Source: Candidatus Electrothrix scaldis
GTDB lineage: Bacteria; Desulfobacterota; Desulfobulbia; Desulfobulbales; Desulfobulbaceae
Length of the DNA stretch: 64,000 nucleotides
Direction: 5' to 3'
Assembly (NCBI GenBank): GCA_033584155.1
Contig: CP138355.1
Span: 2,861,826-2,925,825 of the forward strand
Part shown: in pieces, positions 1 through 8,657 of the stretch
Position numbering within the stretch: the stretch's first letter is position 1
How the letters are laid out: each line of letters opens with the position of its first letter
The notes under the pieces: model-generated
Seen by the model: only the letters and a program-made list of their open reading frames with translations
Told to the model about the DNA's origin: nothing
Database searches by the model: none
Made by a program: the position numbers and the translations under genes

Positions 1-1
1 C

Positions 2-370
2 TATGCAGTGGGCGTAGCCAATGCGCCCATGACCCTACGTGAGGCCATTATGCAGGCAGAAGCAGCAGCTCAGAAATCTTCGGTCTTTTTATCTGGACGG
101 GAAATTCCCTTTGCCCGCGAGGTAGCCACGATTCACGACGCACTCTGTATACGCTGCAAGCAATGCATAGATATCTGTCCTTACGGGGCCCGTTCCTTTG
201 ATGCGGAGAGTGATACTGTTGTGATTGATCCTGCTACCTGCCAGGCCTGCGGTCTATGTGCCGTGACCTGCCGCAACTCTGCCGCAGAGGTCAGGGGCTG
301 GAACGATAAGCAGATGCTGGCTATGATTGATGCCCAGCTCATGGATTTTCTGACACCGACAAGCGCATAA
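2..370 (+). CDS. hdrA: HdrA-like heterodisulfide reductase subunit, C-terminal end (partial)
   Basis: This is the last part of a gene that begins before the window. The frame is open from base 2, and the first GTG at 8 is internal. It carries two 4Fe-4S ferredoxin clusters. Counting from the Val at base 8, the first has Cys 47, 50, 53 and 57 (CIRCKQCIDICP) and the second has Cys 78, 81, 84 and 88 (CQACGLCAVTCR). HdrA proteins are cytoplasmic flavin and iron-sulfur proteins that pass or bifurcate electrons to HdrBC, and they end in such a ferredoxin domain. The hdrC and hdrB genes follow directly, with a 16-nt gap to hdrC, which supports the assignment. A QmoA-type relative cannot be excluded because the flavin domain is off the window. 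Confidence 0.8.
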   Translation, partial: YAVGVANAPMTLREAIMQAEAAAQKSSVFLSGREIPFAREVATIHDALCIRCKQCIDICPYGARSFDAESDTVVIDPATCQACGLCAVTCRNSAAEVRGWNDKQMLAMIDAQLMDFLTPTSA

Positions 371-386
371 GAGGAGACCAACCGTC

Positions 387-902
387 GTGGAAATAGATTT
401 CAATGCCTCCAACAAGAATTTATGGAAAGAAATATACGATAATGAGAATCTCCATCATTGTTATAATTGCGGAACCTGCATTACCGGTTGCCCGGCCTCG
501 CACGGCAATCCCCCTCTGCTGGTTAGAAATCTGGCCCGGATGGTGATCCTGGGCCTGGAAGAGGAGCTTCTGGATGACCCGACCCCGTGGTCCTGCGTCT
601 CCTGCACTCGTTGCGAGGAGATGTGCCCTATGGATGTCAAGCCCTTTGAGCTGATCCTGGCTATCCGTAAATGGCAATCAGCCACCGATCCCACCTATAT
701 TCCGCCTGCGATTGTCGACATCTACAGGCGCGGCTACACCCAGCCCGTGGGCGTGAATACGGAGTTGCGGGACAAGCTCGGCCTGCCCGAGCTCCAGACC
801 ATCAGCAAGCAACCCGAGAAGCTGAAGCAATTCCGGGAAATGCTCATGAAAACGCCGGTGATCAGCGAAAACGACTATATGTTTATGGGGGGAGATGAGT
901 AA
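387..902 (+). CDS. hdrC: HdrC-like heterodisulfide reductase subunit C
   Basis: This is a small cytoplasmic iron-sulfur protein of 171 aa that relays electrons from HdrA to HdrB. It has two classical 4Fe-4S motifs: Cys 25, 28, 31 and 35 (CYNCGTCITGCP) and Cys 70, 73, 76 and 80 (CVSCTRCEEMCP). Length and motif spacing are normal for HdrC. The start is a GTG with a GAGGAG ribosome-binding site at 371-376. The stop codon overlaps the hdrB start by one base (TAATG), so the two are probably translationally coupled. In sulfate reducers such HdrABC sets are thought to couple cytoplasmic electron carriers to disulfide reductants. The true electron donor and acceptor cannot be read from this sequence. 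Confidence 0.9.
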   Translation: MEIDFNASNKNLWKEIYDNENLHHCYNCGTCITGCPASHGNPPLLVRNLARMVILGLEEELLDDPTPWSCVSCTRCEEMCPMDVKPFELILAIRKWQSATDPTYIPPAIVDIYRRGYTQPVGVNTELRDKLGLPELQTISKQPEKLKQFREMLMKTPVISENDYMFMGGDE

Positions 903-1786
903 TGGATTTATGTTTTTTTCCAGGCTGTAATATGCCAGCCATCCGCCCGGACGTGGAAAATGCCATCCGCCTGACCATGCCCGCTCTGGGGGTGAATCTG
1001 GTGGATCTGTCCGGCTATGTCTGCTGCCCGGCCTTTGGTGCCTTTCCGGCCACGGATAAGGAGTCGCAGTTTGCGACCAGTGGCTGGAATATCTCCCTTG
1101 CTGAGGAGCAGGGCCATGACATTCTGGTGCAATGCGGTTCCTGTTACAGTTCTCTGCATATGGGGCTGGAGCATCTGCATGAGGATGCGGCCTTGCGGGC
1201 CCATATCAACGAGCTCCTTAAGCCCACTGGGCGCTCAGTGAATTGCACCACCAAGGTTCGCCATGTGACGGATATCCTCTATAGTGAGGTAGGGACGGAA
1301 AAGATTGCTGCAAAGATCAAGCATACCCTGGAAGGGATGCATGGGGTTGTTCAGTATCCCTGCCATACCCTATTTCCCAGTGAGGTGGTGGGGTTTGAGA
1401 AATCCCCGAGAAGACCGGTGGCCCTGCGCAGACTCACCGAGGCCTTGGGTGCGACTGTGGATACCTTCAGTCTGGAATATCAATGTTGCGGCGGGGCCGG
1501 TGGCTTTTCCAAAAGCTCGCCAGCTGAGGCGGATGCCTTTACCAAAACTAAGCTGGATGCCATTATTAAAGAGACCAAGGCGGAATTCATCGTGGTATCC
1601 TGCATCACCTGCCTGATGTACCTGGATAATATTCAGGAAAAGCTGAATAAACAGGCAGGCGAGGAAGTCTATAAGATTCCGGTCTTTGATTATAACCAGC
1701 TCCTGGCCCTCTGCATGGGCTTTGATGGGAATAAGGTAGCGGCTATTTCCAAGATTCCGAGAGATTCCATCCTGCGGCGTTTTTGA
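902..1786 (+). CDS. hdrB: HdrB-like heterodisulfide reductase subunit B
   Basis: This 294-aa protein has two CCG domains, the signature of HdrB, whose non-cubane iron-sulfur clusters form the disulfide-reducing site. The first CCG motif is clear: Cys 9, Cys 41-Cys 42, Cys 78 and Cys 81, with the expected gaps of 31 and 35 residues. The second includes the CCGGAGGF stretch and a final CITC near residue 238. There is no signal peptide, so it is cytoplasmic. It overlaps hdrC by one base and is the last gene of the operon, followed by a strong terminator. The physiological disulfide substrate is unknown; methanogens use CoM-S-S-CoB, which is not expected here. Confidence 0.9.
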   Translation: MDLCFFPGCNMPAIRPDVENAIRLTMPALGVNLVDLSGYVCCPAFGAFPATDKESQFATSGWNISLAEEQGHDILVQCGSCYSSLHMGLEHLHEDAALRAHINELLKPTGRSVNCTTKVRHVTDILYSEVGTEKIAAKIKHTLEGMHGVVQYPCHTLFPSEVVGFEKSPRRPVALRRLTEALGATVDTFSLEYQCCGGAGGFSKSSPAEADAFTKTKLDAIIKETKAEFIVVSCITCLMYLDNIQEKLNKQAGEEVYKIPVFDYNQLLALCMGFDGNKVAAISKIPRDSILRRF

Positions 1787-1821
1787 GGGAGCTGCTAAGT
1801 TTCCTTCTCTTCTCTCCACTA

Positions 1822-1852
1822 GGCGGACTGATCTGGTCCGCCTTTTATTTTT
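1822..1852 (+). terminator. Rho-independent terminator after hdrB
   Basis: A perfect 7-bp stem (GGCGGAC / GTCCGCC) with a 7-base loop is followed by a run of T interrupted by one A. It lies 36 bases after the hdrB stop and just before the 3' end of the opposing ThDP enzyme gene. Confidence 0.85.
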
Positions 1853-1859
1853 GCCCGAT

Positions 1860-3563
1860 TCAGGAAAAATGGTTATCCATTGTTGTGATGCGACTATGGA
1901 TGGGCGGTACAGCCTGATCATCAATCCATACATCGAGAACGGTAGGGACGCCCGATTCCAGGATGTCTGTTACCAGTACTTCTGATACTGGTGTCGTAGC
2001 GTCAAGGCGAATGCCGCGTGCGCCCAAGCCCTCGGCAATTTTCACATAATCCACTCGTTGAAAGCAGGATTCCATTGCCTCAGGCACAGCCTCTTTGTAC
2101 AAGCGGCGTCCGTGATAAACCATGCCGAGCATAGCATTATTTAAAATCACCCAGATAACCGGAATATTATAGTTAACTGCTGTGGCAACCTCAAAGCCGT
2201 TCATCAGAAAAGAACCATCTCCCACGATAGCCACCACCGGACGGTCAGGTGCTGCTAACTTGGCACCGACAGGAGCCGCCACGGCATAACCCATAGAGCC
2301 ATACCCCAAGGAAACAAAAAACGAGGCAGGATGATCAATTATCATATAATGGATGGCCCAAGACATAGATGTACCTATATCTGCAAAAAAAATACTATTT
2401 ACCGGGAAAAAATGCTGAATATCAAGGACTAATTGCGCCGGGTGATATAAGTTGCTTTGAGATGTGAATGGTTCCTCTTCAGTGAGGAGTTGTCGAAGCT
2501 CTTTTAGGTTGCTTCTCGTGGCCCTTCTATTCCCCGTAGAATTGTTCGTCTTCACTAGTTGAGAAATTTTTTTTAGGTTCATTTTGGGATCTCCCAGCAT
2601 GGGGAGTGAAACATGATAGTTTTTCCCTATCTTCTCAATATCAACATCCAAGTGGATGAGGTGCTTAGTGGGCTGAATATGATCATCCCATCCGTTAGTC
2701 ATCATCTCGCTGAAACTGGTGCCTACAGCCAGCAGCACATCAACATCATTGTCAATAATATAGTTTTTTGCCAGAAGAGAACCGGCAAACCCCAAAACTC
2801 CCAGGGAGAGTTCATGGGATTCTGGAAAGACACCCTTAGCCTTGGGCGAGGTGGCAACTGGTATCTGCAGGAGTTCTGCTAATTCAAGAAGTTCCGGCAT
2901 AGCCCGAGAGAGATAGACTCCCCATCCCGCGATAATAACCGGTCGTTTGGCGTTGGTAAGAAGTTCTGTTGCTCTGCTTGCCTTATCCACGTCTAAAAGT
3001 CTTGTTCCGCCCGGATCTATAGGAAGCTCGACCTTCTTTAATTCCACGGACCGTTTTATTATGTCGACAGGCATGTTGATATGCACAGGACCTTCAGGGG
3101 CACTTAAGGCAAGACGTATAGCTTTTTGCAGCATATACTGGGTACGACCTTCCGAGACCAGCATGGAGCTGTATTTTGTAAAATTATTGAATATATCAGT
3201 TAAATTTATTCCTTCCGAGCCGGATTCCTGAATAGCGCCTCTACCGAATACCGAGGTAGGTACCTGACCTGTCAGAGCCAAAACCGGTATCTGATCTGCA
3301 TACGTAGATACCAGACCGGTAATCAGGTTCGTGGCTCCGGGACCGGCTGTAGAATAGCAGACTCCCAGATGGCCGGACAAACGGGCATATCCGTCAGCCA
3401 TAAAAGCAGCGCCTTCTTCATGTTTTGTGACAATGGGAAGAATACCATGTCTGTTATGGTAAAGAGCGGTGTTAAGGTCTTCAATAGCCCCTCCAGGTAC
3501 ACCGAACATGTATTTTACTCCGGTTTTTCCTAATACCTCAACAATAATCTCAGCGGTATTCAT
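1860..3563 (-). CDS. Thiamine-diphosphate enzyme, acetolactate synthase large-subunit family
   Basis: This 567-aa protein has the three-domain layout of the POX/acetolactate synthase family. The catalytic Glu lies in the KHEEGAAF stretch (Glu 49 by alignment to HEQGAA). The ThDP-binding motif starts with GDGS near residue 447 and ends in NN about 25 residues later. Such enzymes decarboxylate a 2-oxo acid and ligate or release the bound aldehyde. A standard IlvB role is possible, but no small subunit IlvN is adjacent and ilvC lies 33 kb away. The neighbours here are an ABM-fold protein, a sulfotransferase and a radical SAM protein. Sulfoacetaldehyde or other specialised 2-oxo-acid chemistry is therefore an alternative. 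It probably forms a unit with the ABM gene upstream (148-nt gap). Confidence 0.75.
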   Translation of the reverse strand: MNTAEIIVEVLGKTGVKYMFGVPGGAIEDLNTALYHNRHGILPIVTKHEEGAAFMADGYARLSGHLGVCYSTAGPGATNLITGLVSTYADQIPVLALTGQVPTSVFGRGAIQESGSEGINLTDIFNNFTKYSSMLVSEGRTQYMLQKAIRLALSAPEGPVHINMPVDIIKRSVELKKVELPIDPGGTRLLDVDKASRATELLTNAKRPVIIAGWGVYLSRAMPELLELAELLQIPVATSPKAKGVFPESHELSLGVLGFAGSLLAKNYIIDNDVDVLLAVGTSFSEMMTNGWDDHIQPTKHLIHLDVDIEKIGKNYHVSLPMLGDPKMNLKKISQLVKTNNSTGNRRATRSNLKELRQLLTEEEPFTSQSNLYHPAQLVLDIQHFFPVNSIFFADIGTSMSWAIHYMIIDHPASFFVSLGYGSMGYAVAAPVGAKLAAPDRPVVAIVGDGSFLMNGFEVATAVNYNIPVIWVILNNAMLGMVYHGRRLYKEAVPEAMESCFQRVDYVKIAEGLGARGIRLDATTPVSEVLVTDILESGVPTVLDVWIDDQAVPPIHSRITTMDNHFS

Positions 3564-3662
3564 ATGCTATCCTCAACCGGATTTGCTCCCGGTTGCCTCT
3601 TTTGTCGATATATTGCCACTCGTTAGATGGCCTGTGTTCTCTTCCCGGAAGAAGAAAAATAG

Positions 3663-3679
3663 AGTTATCCCGGATAACT
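3663..3679. promoter_or_regulatory. Inverted repeat upstream of the ThDP enzyme gene
   Basis: An 8-bp dyad (AGTTATCC / GGATAACT) is separated by one base, about 100 bases upstream of the start at 3563. A one-base centre is too small for an RNA hairpin loop, so a protein-binding operator is more likely. Function is inferred only. Confidence 0.35.
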
Positions 3680-3711
3680 TCTGTATGGGCAGAAAAATAG
3701 TTACTTATCGT

Positions 3712-4014
3712 TCAGTTCGATGTATTCAGTTCATAATTGTTCATGATCGGATCTCGTTCCCTGTACGGTTTCAATTTTTCTATGCTGTTTTTATGGAACT
3801 CGGAGTTCATATACTTCTCTCTGGCTTCGACACTTCTCCATTTCGAAATTACCATAAATTCGTTGGATTGATTTACCTTTCTAAACAGTTGAATACCTCT
3901 GCACCCCTCAAGCTTATAGTAATTATCAATAGCTTCTTGATAAATCTGTATGGCGTTCTTGACAAATTCCGGTTTAATAAAAGAAAAGACGACAGCAGTT
4001 ATCTCTTTTTGCAT
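3712..4014 (-). CDS. ABM-fold (antibiotic biosynthesis monooxygenase-like) small protein
   Basis: This 100-aa protein has the pattern of a dimeric alpha-beta barrel: an N-terminal strand with TAVVF, an amphipathic helix, a central strand motif FMVISKWRS, and a helix with the EAREKYMNSEFH pattern typical of ABM/YgiN-like domains. Members include cofactor-free monooxygenases, heme-degrading enzymes and many uncharacterised proteins. No signal peptide is visible, so it is probably cytoplasmic. It is divergent from the sulfotransferase gene (98-nt gap) and upstream of the ThDP enzyme gene on the same strand. Substrate and activity cannot be deduced from the sequence. Confidence 0.65.
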   Translation of the reverse strand: MQKEITAVVFSFIKPEFVKNAIQIYQEAIDNYYKLEGCRGIQLFRKVNQSNEFMVISKWRSVEAREKYMNSEFHKNSIEKLKPYRERDPIMNNYELNTSN

Positions 4015-4112
4015 AATTGTGAGCTCCTATAGTGGTTGCTGCTTTTTTAATAGAACTAACATATAAATGTTTCTAATAAATTTTCAATTGGGTACGTCCA
4101 GAGGAGTTCATT

Positions 4113-5327
4113 ATGAATAACAAATATGAAAAGCTGTTCCGGGAAAAAGCATCCTGTTATCACAAAACAAATCCAGAAGAAAAATCAGAAGATTTTTTGA
4201 TGAACAAAGCATGTCAGAAAGTAGGATTATATGATTGGGGAGATACGAACTTTGTCGCAGCATTACGAAAACTGCTCAATTCCTTCCGGGAAGAGGGTGG
4301 ACTTAATTCTTATGGATGGTTTTTTATTCACTCTTTCCTGACAAGATACCTTTGCGGACGCTTACTTGTTCAAAATCAAGTCAAGCAGTACCATGAAATA
4401 AAAGAAGAAAAAATAAAACAGCCGTTGTTTATTATCGGTCTCCCCCGCACCGGCTCTACGCTGTTACAGCGGCTGTTAAGTCAAGCCCCGTCCTGCCGCT
4501 CTCTGCTCTACTGGGAAGGGTTATTCCCGGCTCCTTTTTCTCAGTCATATACGCAACAAGGAGTTGATCCCCGCATCCATGATGCAGAAGAATTCATCCA
4601 TATTCGAAATAGTGTAGTACAAAATATCAACACAATGCATTCTTCGTATGCATGTCAACCTGAGGAATGTTTTCTTCTCCTTGATAAGAGTTTTATTTCT
4701 CCCCGCTTTCATGTCCTTTTTGACTTGCCTGATTACTTCGACTGGGTGAAGAAACAGGATATGGTTCCAGTATACCTCTATCATAAACAGCAACTGCAAG
4801 TACTGCAATTTACTACACCTCATAGAGCGCAACAACGCTGGATTCTGAAAGATCCTTTACATCTGTTCGGGATAAACAGTTTATTAGAAGTTTTTCCAGA
4901 TGCCTGTATTGTGCAAACCCATAGAGCGCCTCTCCAAAGCCTTTCATCCTTATGCAGCATGCTGACAACTATTCGGAAAAATCTTCAGAACAAAGGAATT
5001 ACGGATCAACTCACCAAAGAGACCGTCTTGTTTTGGAAAAATATGCTGGATAATATCATGCAGGTCCGTCAAAAGTATGGTGCAGAGCGATTCCTGGATA
5101 TTAACTACAAGGATCTTACTAAAGACCCTATAGGAACAGTCCATAATATATACGACTATTTTGGTCTTACTCCAGATGAGACTGCCACGGAAAAGATGCA
5201 TGAATGGTTGTTGGAAAATCCAAAAAACAAACATGGTGTCCATAAGTATTCTTCAGAGCATTATGGGTTAAGCCAAGAGATTGTTGACCAGTATTTCTCA
5301 GAATATTGTCAGCGTGTTTCCGTATAA
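4113..5327 (+). CDS. Sulfotransferase family protein (PAPS-dependent, Sulfotransfer_3-like)
   Basis: This 404-aa protein is predicted to move a sulfo group from PAPS to an acceptor. The 5'-phosphosulfate-binding loop GLPRTGST sits near residues 109-116. The 3'-phosphate-binding region, with RWILKDP followed by a VQTHR stretch, sits near residues 240-270. The start is an ATG with an AGAGGAG ribosome-binding site. No signal peptide is seen. It converges on the radical SAM gene. Before the insertion sequence arrived, the two stop codons would have been about two bases apart. The acceptor is unknown; lipids, glycans and small metabolites are all known for this family. Confidence 0.8.
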   Translation: MNNKYEKLFREKASCYHKTNPEEKSEDFLMNKACQKVGLYDWGDTNFVAALRKLLNSFREEGGLNSYGWFFIHSFLTRYLCGRLLVQNQVKQYHEIKEEKIKQPLFIIGLPRTGSTLLQRLLSQAPSCRSLLYWEGLFPAPFSQSYTQQGVDPRIHDAEEFIHIRNSVVQNINTMHSSYACQPEECFLLLDKSFISPRFHVLFDLPDYFDWVKKQDMVPVYLYHKQQLQVLQFTTPHRAQQRWILKDPLHLFGINSLLEVFPDACIVQTHRAPLQSLSSLCSMLTTIRKNLQNKGITDQLTKETVLFWKNMLDNIMQVRQKYGAERFLDINYKDLTKDPIGTVHNIYDYFGLTPDETATEKMHEWLLENPKNKHGVHKYSSEHYGLSQEIVDQYFSEYCQRVSV

Positions 5328-5363
5328 AATTATAGATTATACTTGGAATGCTCCGGCTCCGAG

Positions 5364-7238
5364 AAGGTAAGGGTGTTGAAAAGATCATCTCAATATTGCA
5401 CAAAAACAGTTGCTTAAGCTAAAAAAAGCCTATATAATAAAAAAATTCAATAATATTAAATCGCTTGCTCATTTCAAGTGTTATGCATAATAAAAATATC
5501 AAACGTATCGTACAAAAAGAGCTCAAGAAAAACTATCCCAATTGGAACCGTCTGAATCGAAAAACCAAAAAAGAAATCTCTCGAAAAGTTCTTGCGCAGG
5601 TCGCAGGCGAGTATGATTTTAAACAGGAGATTTCAGCCTCGTCGGATGAGCTGCTCGGCGTGGAGCAACAGGTTCAGACAAAAGGCATTATCAGCCTTGA
5701 CCAGATGGCTGATATTGTCAATGAATCAAAAAATAACAATATCATGAAGCTTTGCGGAAAAAGTCGTTTCGCCAAATATATCAAAGATGAAGAACTCCGG
5801 TTTATCGACCAGCTGCTTGACAACGAAATTATCAATCGCCTGTTAGCTTATGAGGGCTATAGTCCTGCTATGCGGGACTTATTTCCTCACAACATGTTTC
5901 GTGCCGAACTGCTCAAGACGATCAAGTATCCAGAAATAAGCTACCGAAAATTCTGTGATAAAGAATACCTCGGCCTTGACCGCAAACAGAACCGCGCCTT
6001 TATCGGATTGTCATTGCGTGAAAAAGCAATTATTGACCATACTCAGCTCAGCAAATTCCGTCATTCCCTTACATTTGTCCAACAAATTAATATTACGGTG
6101 TATATTTTGCACCATTTTTTGCAGTCCGGGATGCTTGGTGACCATATTCTGCACGGAGTGGACTCTACCGAACTGGCCAATGAATGTAAAATCCCCTTGG
6201 CTTCACTAAATATCAATGGCCAAAACATACGTATTTACAGTGATCTCGATAGCGACTGTGGAAAACGACGCAACAAGCGTGACAAATCTGTATACGTAGT
6301 CGGCTATCGTCTGCATACGTTAACCGCGATTGATACTGAAACCGGTCATAGTTTTCCGATTATCTCCCTGCTTGCACCGGCAAATCACCATGACAGCCAT
6401 TTTCTTTCGCTTTTGGTTGATGTGGCGCAGGCTATGGGCGTTGAGGTGAAACTGGTCACCGCCGATACTGCCTATCATGACAATGACGGATCATTGCACG
6501 ACAAAACAGGTATATACGTGACAACCCCACCCTGTTCCACAGTATCTACACCGGACAATGTTGATACCGCCAATGGCACGGTTTTCTGCCATAACGAATG
6601 TTCTGTTCCTATGGAGTATGCGGGCGTTGACGAAGATCATCACGAGTATAAATGCGCAGCAAATACAGGTGAATGCCTTCTTAAAGGAAGCTGCCCTCAA
6701 TGTCGAAGCATATCATTAGACAGAGGCTTTTTCCAGCGAATACCTTACCATGTCGAGCAGATACGGGAGGCGCATGATATTCGCAAGAACTGTGAACGGC
6801 CTTTCAATCTGTTAAAGCATCAAACCGGTCTTGAAACCGTTCGGGTTCGCGGTCAGTCCGCAATCACAGTTCGATGTACGTTCAGCAGCATCTCTTTGTT
6901 ATTGTTAAAAATGGCAGGAACCCGCAAAAAAGAACCTGCTAAAAAGTCACCGCAACTGCCGCTCTTCAAAATGGCAGCATAACAGAAAGATCAAAGAAAC
7001 AATGTAAATTATTGCAGCACCCAACAATACCCATTTGCTCATTTTTGCTGTTCCTGACAGTCGGCTTGTCCAAAAAACAGAGTCTTTGCCCATAGTGGTT
7101 TGAAAAAGGCTAAAATCCGCCTGGAAAGTGTTCGACATCAAGCTGCAGCAACACTGATAAACGAAAAAAAATGCTTATTGGGCATCTCGGACAACTGAAA
7201 TTGCTCTATGCTGGGGTACTTTTCAACACCCTTAAGGT
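5364..7238. mobile_element. Complete insertion sequence with 15-bp inverted repeats and 5-bp target duplication
   Basis: The element spans 5369-7233 (1865 bp). It has perfect 15-bp terminal inverted repeats: AAGGGTGTTGAAAAG at 5369-5383 and its complement at 7219-7233. Both ends are flanked by the same 5 bp, AAGGT (5364-5368 and 7234-7238), a target-site duplication. It encodes one DDE transposase, with about 235 bp of non-coding sequence to its right. The right end lies inside the 3' end of the radical SAM gene. Perfect repeats and duplication suggest a recent insertion. Family assignment (IS1182/IS4/ISNCY-like) is uncertain without a database. Confidence 0.92.
5483..6982 (+). CDS. DDE transposase of the insertion sequence
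   Basis: This is the transposase of the element at 5369-7233, about 499 aa from the ATG at 5483; a TTG at 5465 would add six residues. Likely catalytic acidic residues are the Asp in HGVDSTE (about residue 227), the Asp in VTADTAY (about 327) and the Glu in CERPFNLLKH (about 437). A Cys/His-rich insertion between the second Asp and the Glu (CHNECS, then CAANTGEC and CPQCRS) looks like a zinc-binding module, as seen in IS1182-type transposases. The reading frame is intact and reaches close to both inverted repeats, so the element may still be active. Confidence 0.85.
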   Translation: MHNKNIKRIVQKELKKNYPNWNRLNRKTKKEISRKVLAQVAGEYDFKQEISASSDELLGVEQQVQTKGIISLDQMADIVNESKNNNIMKLCGKSRFAKYIKDEELRFIDQLLDNEIINRLLAYEGYSPAMRDLFPHNMFRAELLKTIKYPEISYRKFCDKEYLGLDRKQNRAFIGLSLREKAIIDHTQLSKFRHSLTFVQQINITVYILHHFLQSGMLGDHILHGVDSTELANECKIPLASLNINGQNIRIYSDLDSDCGKRRNKRDKSVYVVGYRLHTLTAIDTETGHSFPIISLLAPANHHDSHFLSLLVDVAQAMGVEVKLVTADTAYHDNDGSLHDKTGIYVTTPPCSTVSTPDNVDTANGTVFCHNECSVPMEYAGVDEDHHEYKCAANTGECLLKGSCPQCRSISLDRGFFQRIPYHVEQIREAHDIRKNCERPFNLLKHQTGLETVRVRGQSAITVRCTFSSISLLLLKMAGTRKKEPAKKSPQLPLFKMAA

Positions 7239-8630
7239 GGCAAGTCTTTTTTTTAATTCATTTGCAACCTTCCAGAATGGTCCCCGAAAGCCGTCCCTGA
7301 AAAGCTGGACCACAAGGTCATCGGTATGCAGTCCTTTGGCACTGGTCGGGATAAAGAAATTGTCATGTTGTTCATTGTATTCCTTTATAGTTTCAACCAA
7401 CCAGTCCTTATCAATACTCGGAGAGACATAATAAAAAGGTTCTAAAAGGTTCGTGTCTTTGGCGATCAGTCTTTCTTTGCAGGCGATCTTCCATAGCCGT
7501 GTATGAGGATAACATCTGATTCCGACCATCGCACCAGCAGCCACGGGTTTTATTTTCTCGATATTGCTCAGGCTTTCCATAGCAGTTTCTTTGGTTTCTC
7601 CGGGCCCCCCGAAGAGCAGGTTCAGGCTGAAAGGAATCTCGAATTCCCGGCAATAGAGAGCCGCCTGATAAACTTCCTCTATCTTGAATCCTTTTTTTAA
7701 GCTATGCACTATTTTCTCGGAAAGCGTATCAACCCCAAAGGTTATGCCGTCGCAACCGGTTTGCTTGAGAAGACGAAACAGCTCCTTAGATGGAGAAGAT
7801 GGGCTCATATAGGGGGTGTATTGAATAAACACCTTTCTTTTTATCATTTCATCGCAGATGGCATAAGCATACTCATGAGGATTATTAAAGGTACTGTCTG
7901 AAAAATGCAGATAATCAATTCCCATCTGCATGAGTATTTCAATTTCATTCACAACTTTTTCAGGACTCCGAAATCGAAGCTTCTTGCCTTCAATAACCGG
8001 ATAGGTACAATAAATGCATTGCTGATTACATCCTCTTTTGGTCTGGATATTGCCCATACCACCATCATGGAGATATCGTGCATTGTCGAAAAGGTCACGG
8101 GCTGGTATCGATAGCTGGTTTAGCTGAGCTGAAGACATATTTTTCGGAGCCAATTTTACAAGTTGCTCCTCATCACTGAAAATGATGCCCGGTAGCCCCT
8201 TTGGTTTCTCCCTCTTGTGGATACATGCGAGCAGGTTGATAAATGCCTTTTCTCCCTCTCCGATGACGCCATAATCAGCATGGGTTTCTAACATAATTTC
8301 CTCCGGCATCATTGAGAAACCGGGCCCACCGAGAACAATCGGTGCAACACTGATATCCTGACAAAATGCAATAATTTCTTTGATTTTTGGAAGGAAATAA
8401 ACGCTATGGATCATGGTGACATTGTCGATATTCCTGATGGATATCCCTATCACATCAGGCTGGTACTCTGACACCGCATTTGAGATATCACTTTTATAAT
8501 TTACAGAAAAATTAAGATCGACGAGTTTGACATTATGCCCAGCCTCCCGTACTGCGGCTGCCACATATGCGAGTCCCAACGGTGTAATAGGTGGGATGAG
8601 CATATTTGAATTGATCAATAAAATATTCAT
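7206..8630 (-). CDS. B12-binding domain radical SAM protein, 3' end altered by an insertion sequence
   Basis: This 474-aa protein has an N-terminal cobalamin-binding-like Rossmann domain (starting ILLINSN, with PLGLAYVAAAVREAGH). A radical SAM domain follows with the cluster motif C-x3-C-x2-C in GCNQQCIYC near residue 200. B12-dependent radical SAM enzymes perform methylations and ring rearrangements on many substrates. The insertion sequence entered at codon 464-465, so the last eight residues (RVLKSTPA) come from IS DNA. Joining across the duplicated AAGGT restores an original ending FSEPEHSKYNL with a stop at 5330-5332. Only the extreme C-terminus is changed, so activity may persist. It lies 27 bases after the TonB receptor gene on the same strand. 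Confidence 0.85.
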   Translation of the reverse strand: MNILLINSNMLIPPITPLGLAYVAAAVREAGHNVKLVDLNFSVNYKSDISNAVSEYQPDVIGISIRNIDNVTMIHSVYFLPKIKEIIAFCQDISVAPIVLGGPGFSMMPEEIMLETHADYGVIGEGEKAFINLLACIHKREKPKGLPGIIFSDEEQLVKLAPKNMSSAQLNQLSIPARDLFDNARYLHDGGMGNIQTKRGCNQQCIYCTYPVIEGKKLRFRSPEKVVNEIEILMQMGIDYLHFSDSTFNNPHEYAYAICDEMIKRKVFIQYTPYMSPSSPSKELFRLLKQTGCDGITFGVDTLSEKIVHSLKKGFKIEEVYQAALYCREFEIPFSLNLLFGGPGETKETAMESLSNIEKIKPVAAGAMVGIRCYPHTRLWKIACKERLIAKDTNLLEPFYYVSPSIDKDWLVETIKEYNEQHDNFFIPTSAKGLHTDDLVVQLFRDGFRGPFWKVANELKKRLATLRVLKSTPA

Positions 8631-8657
8631 ACATCTTTATAAATCATAACCAAATGG

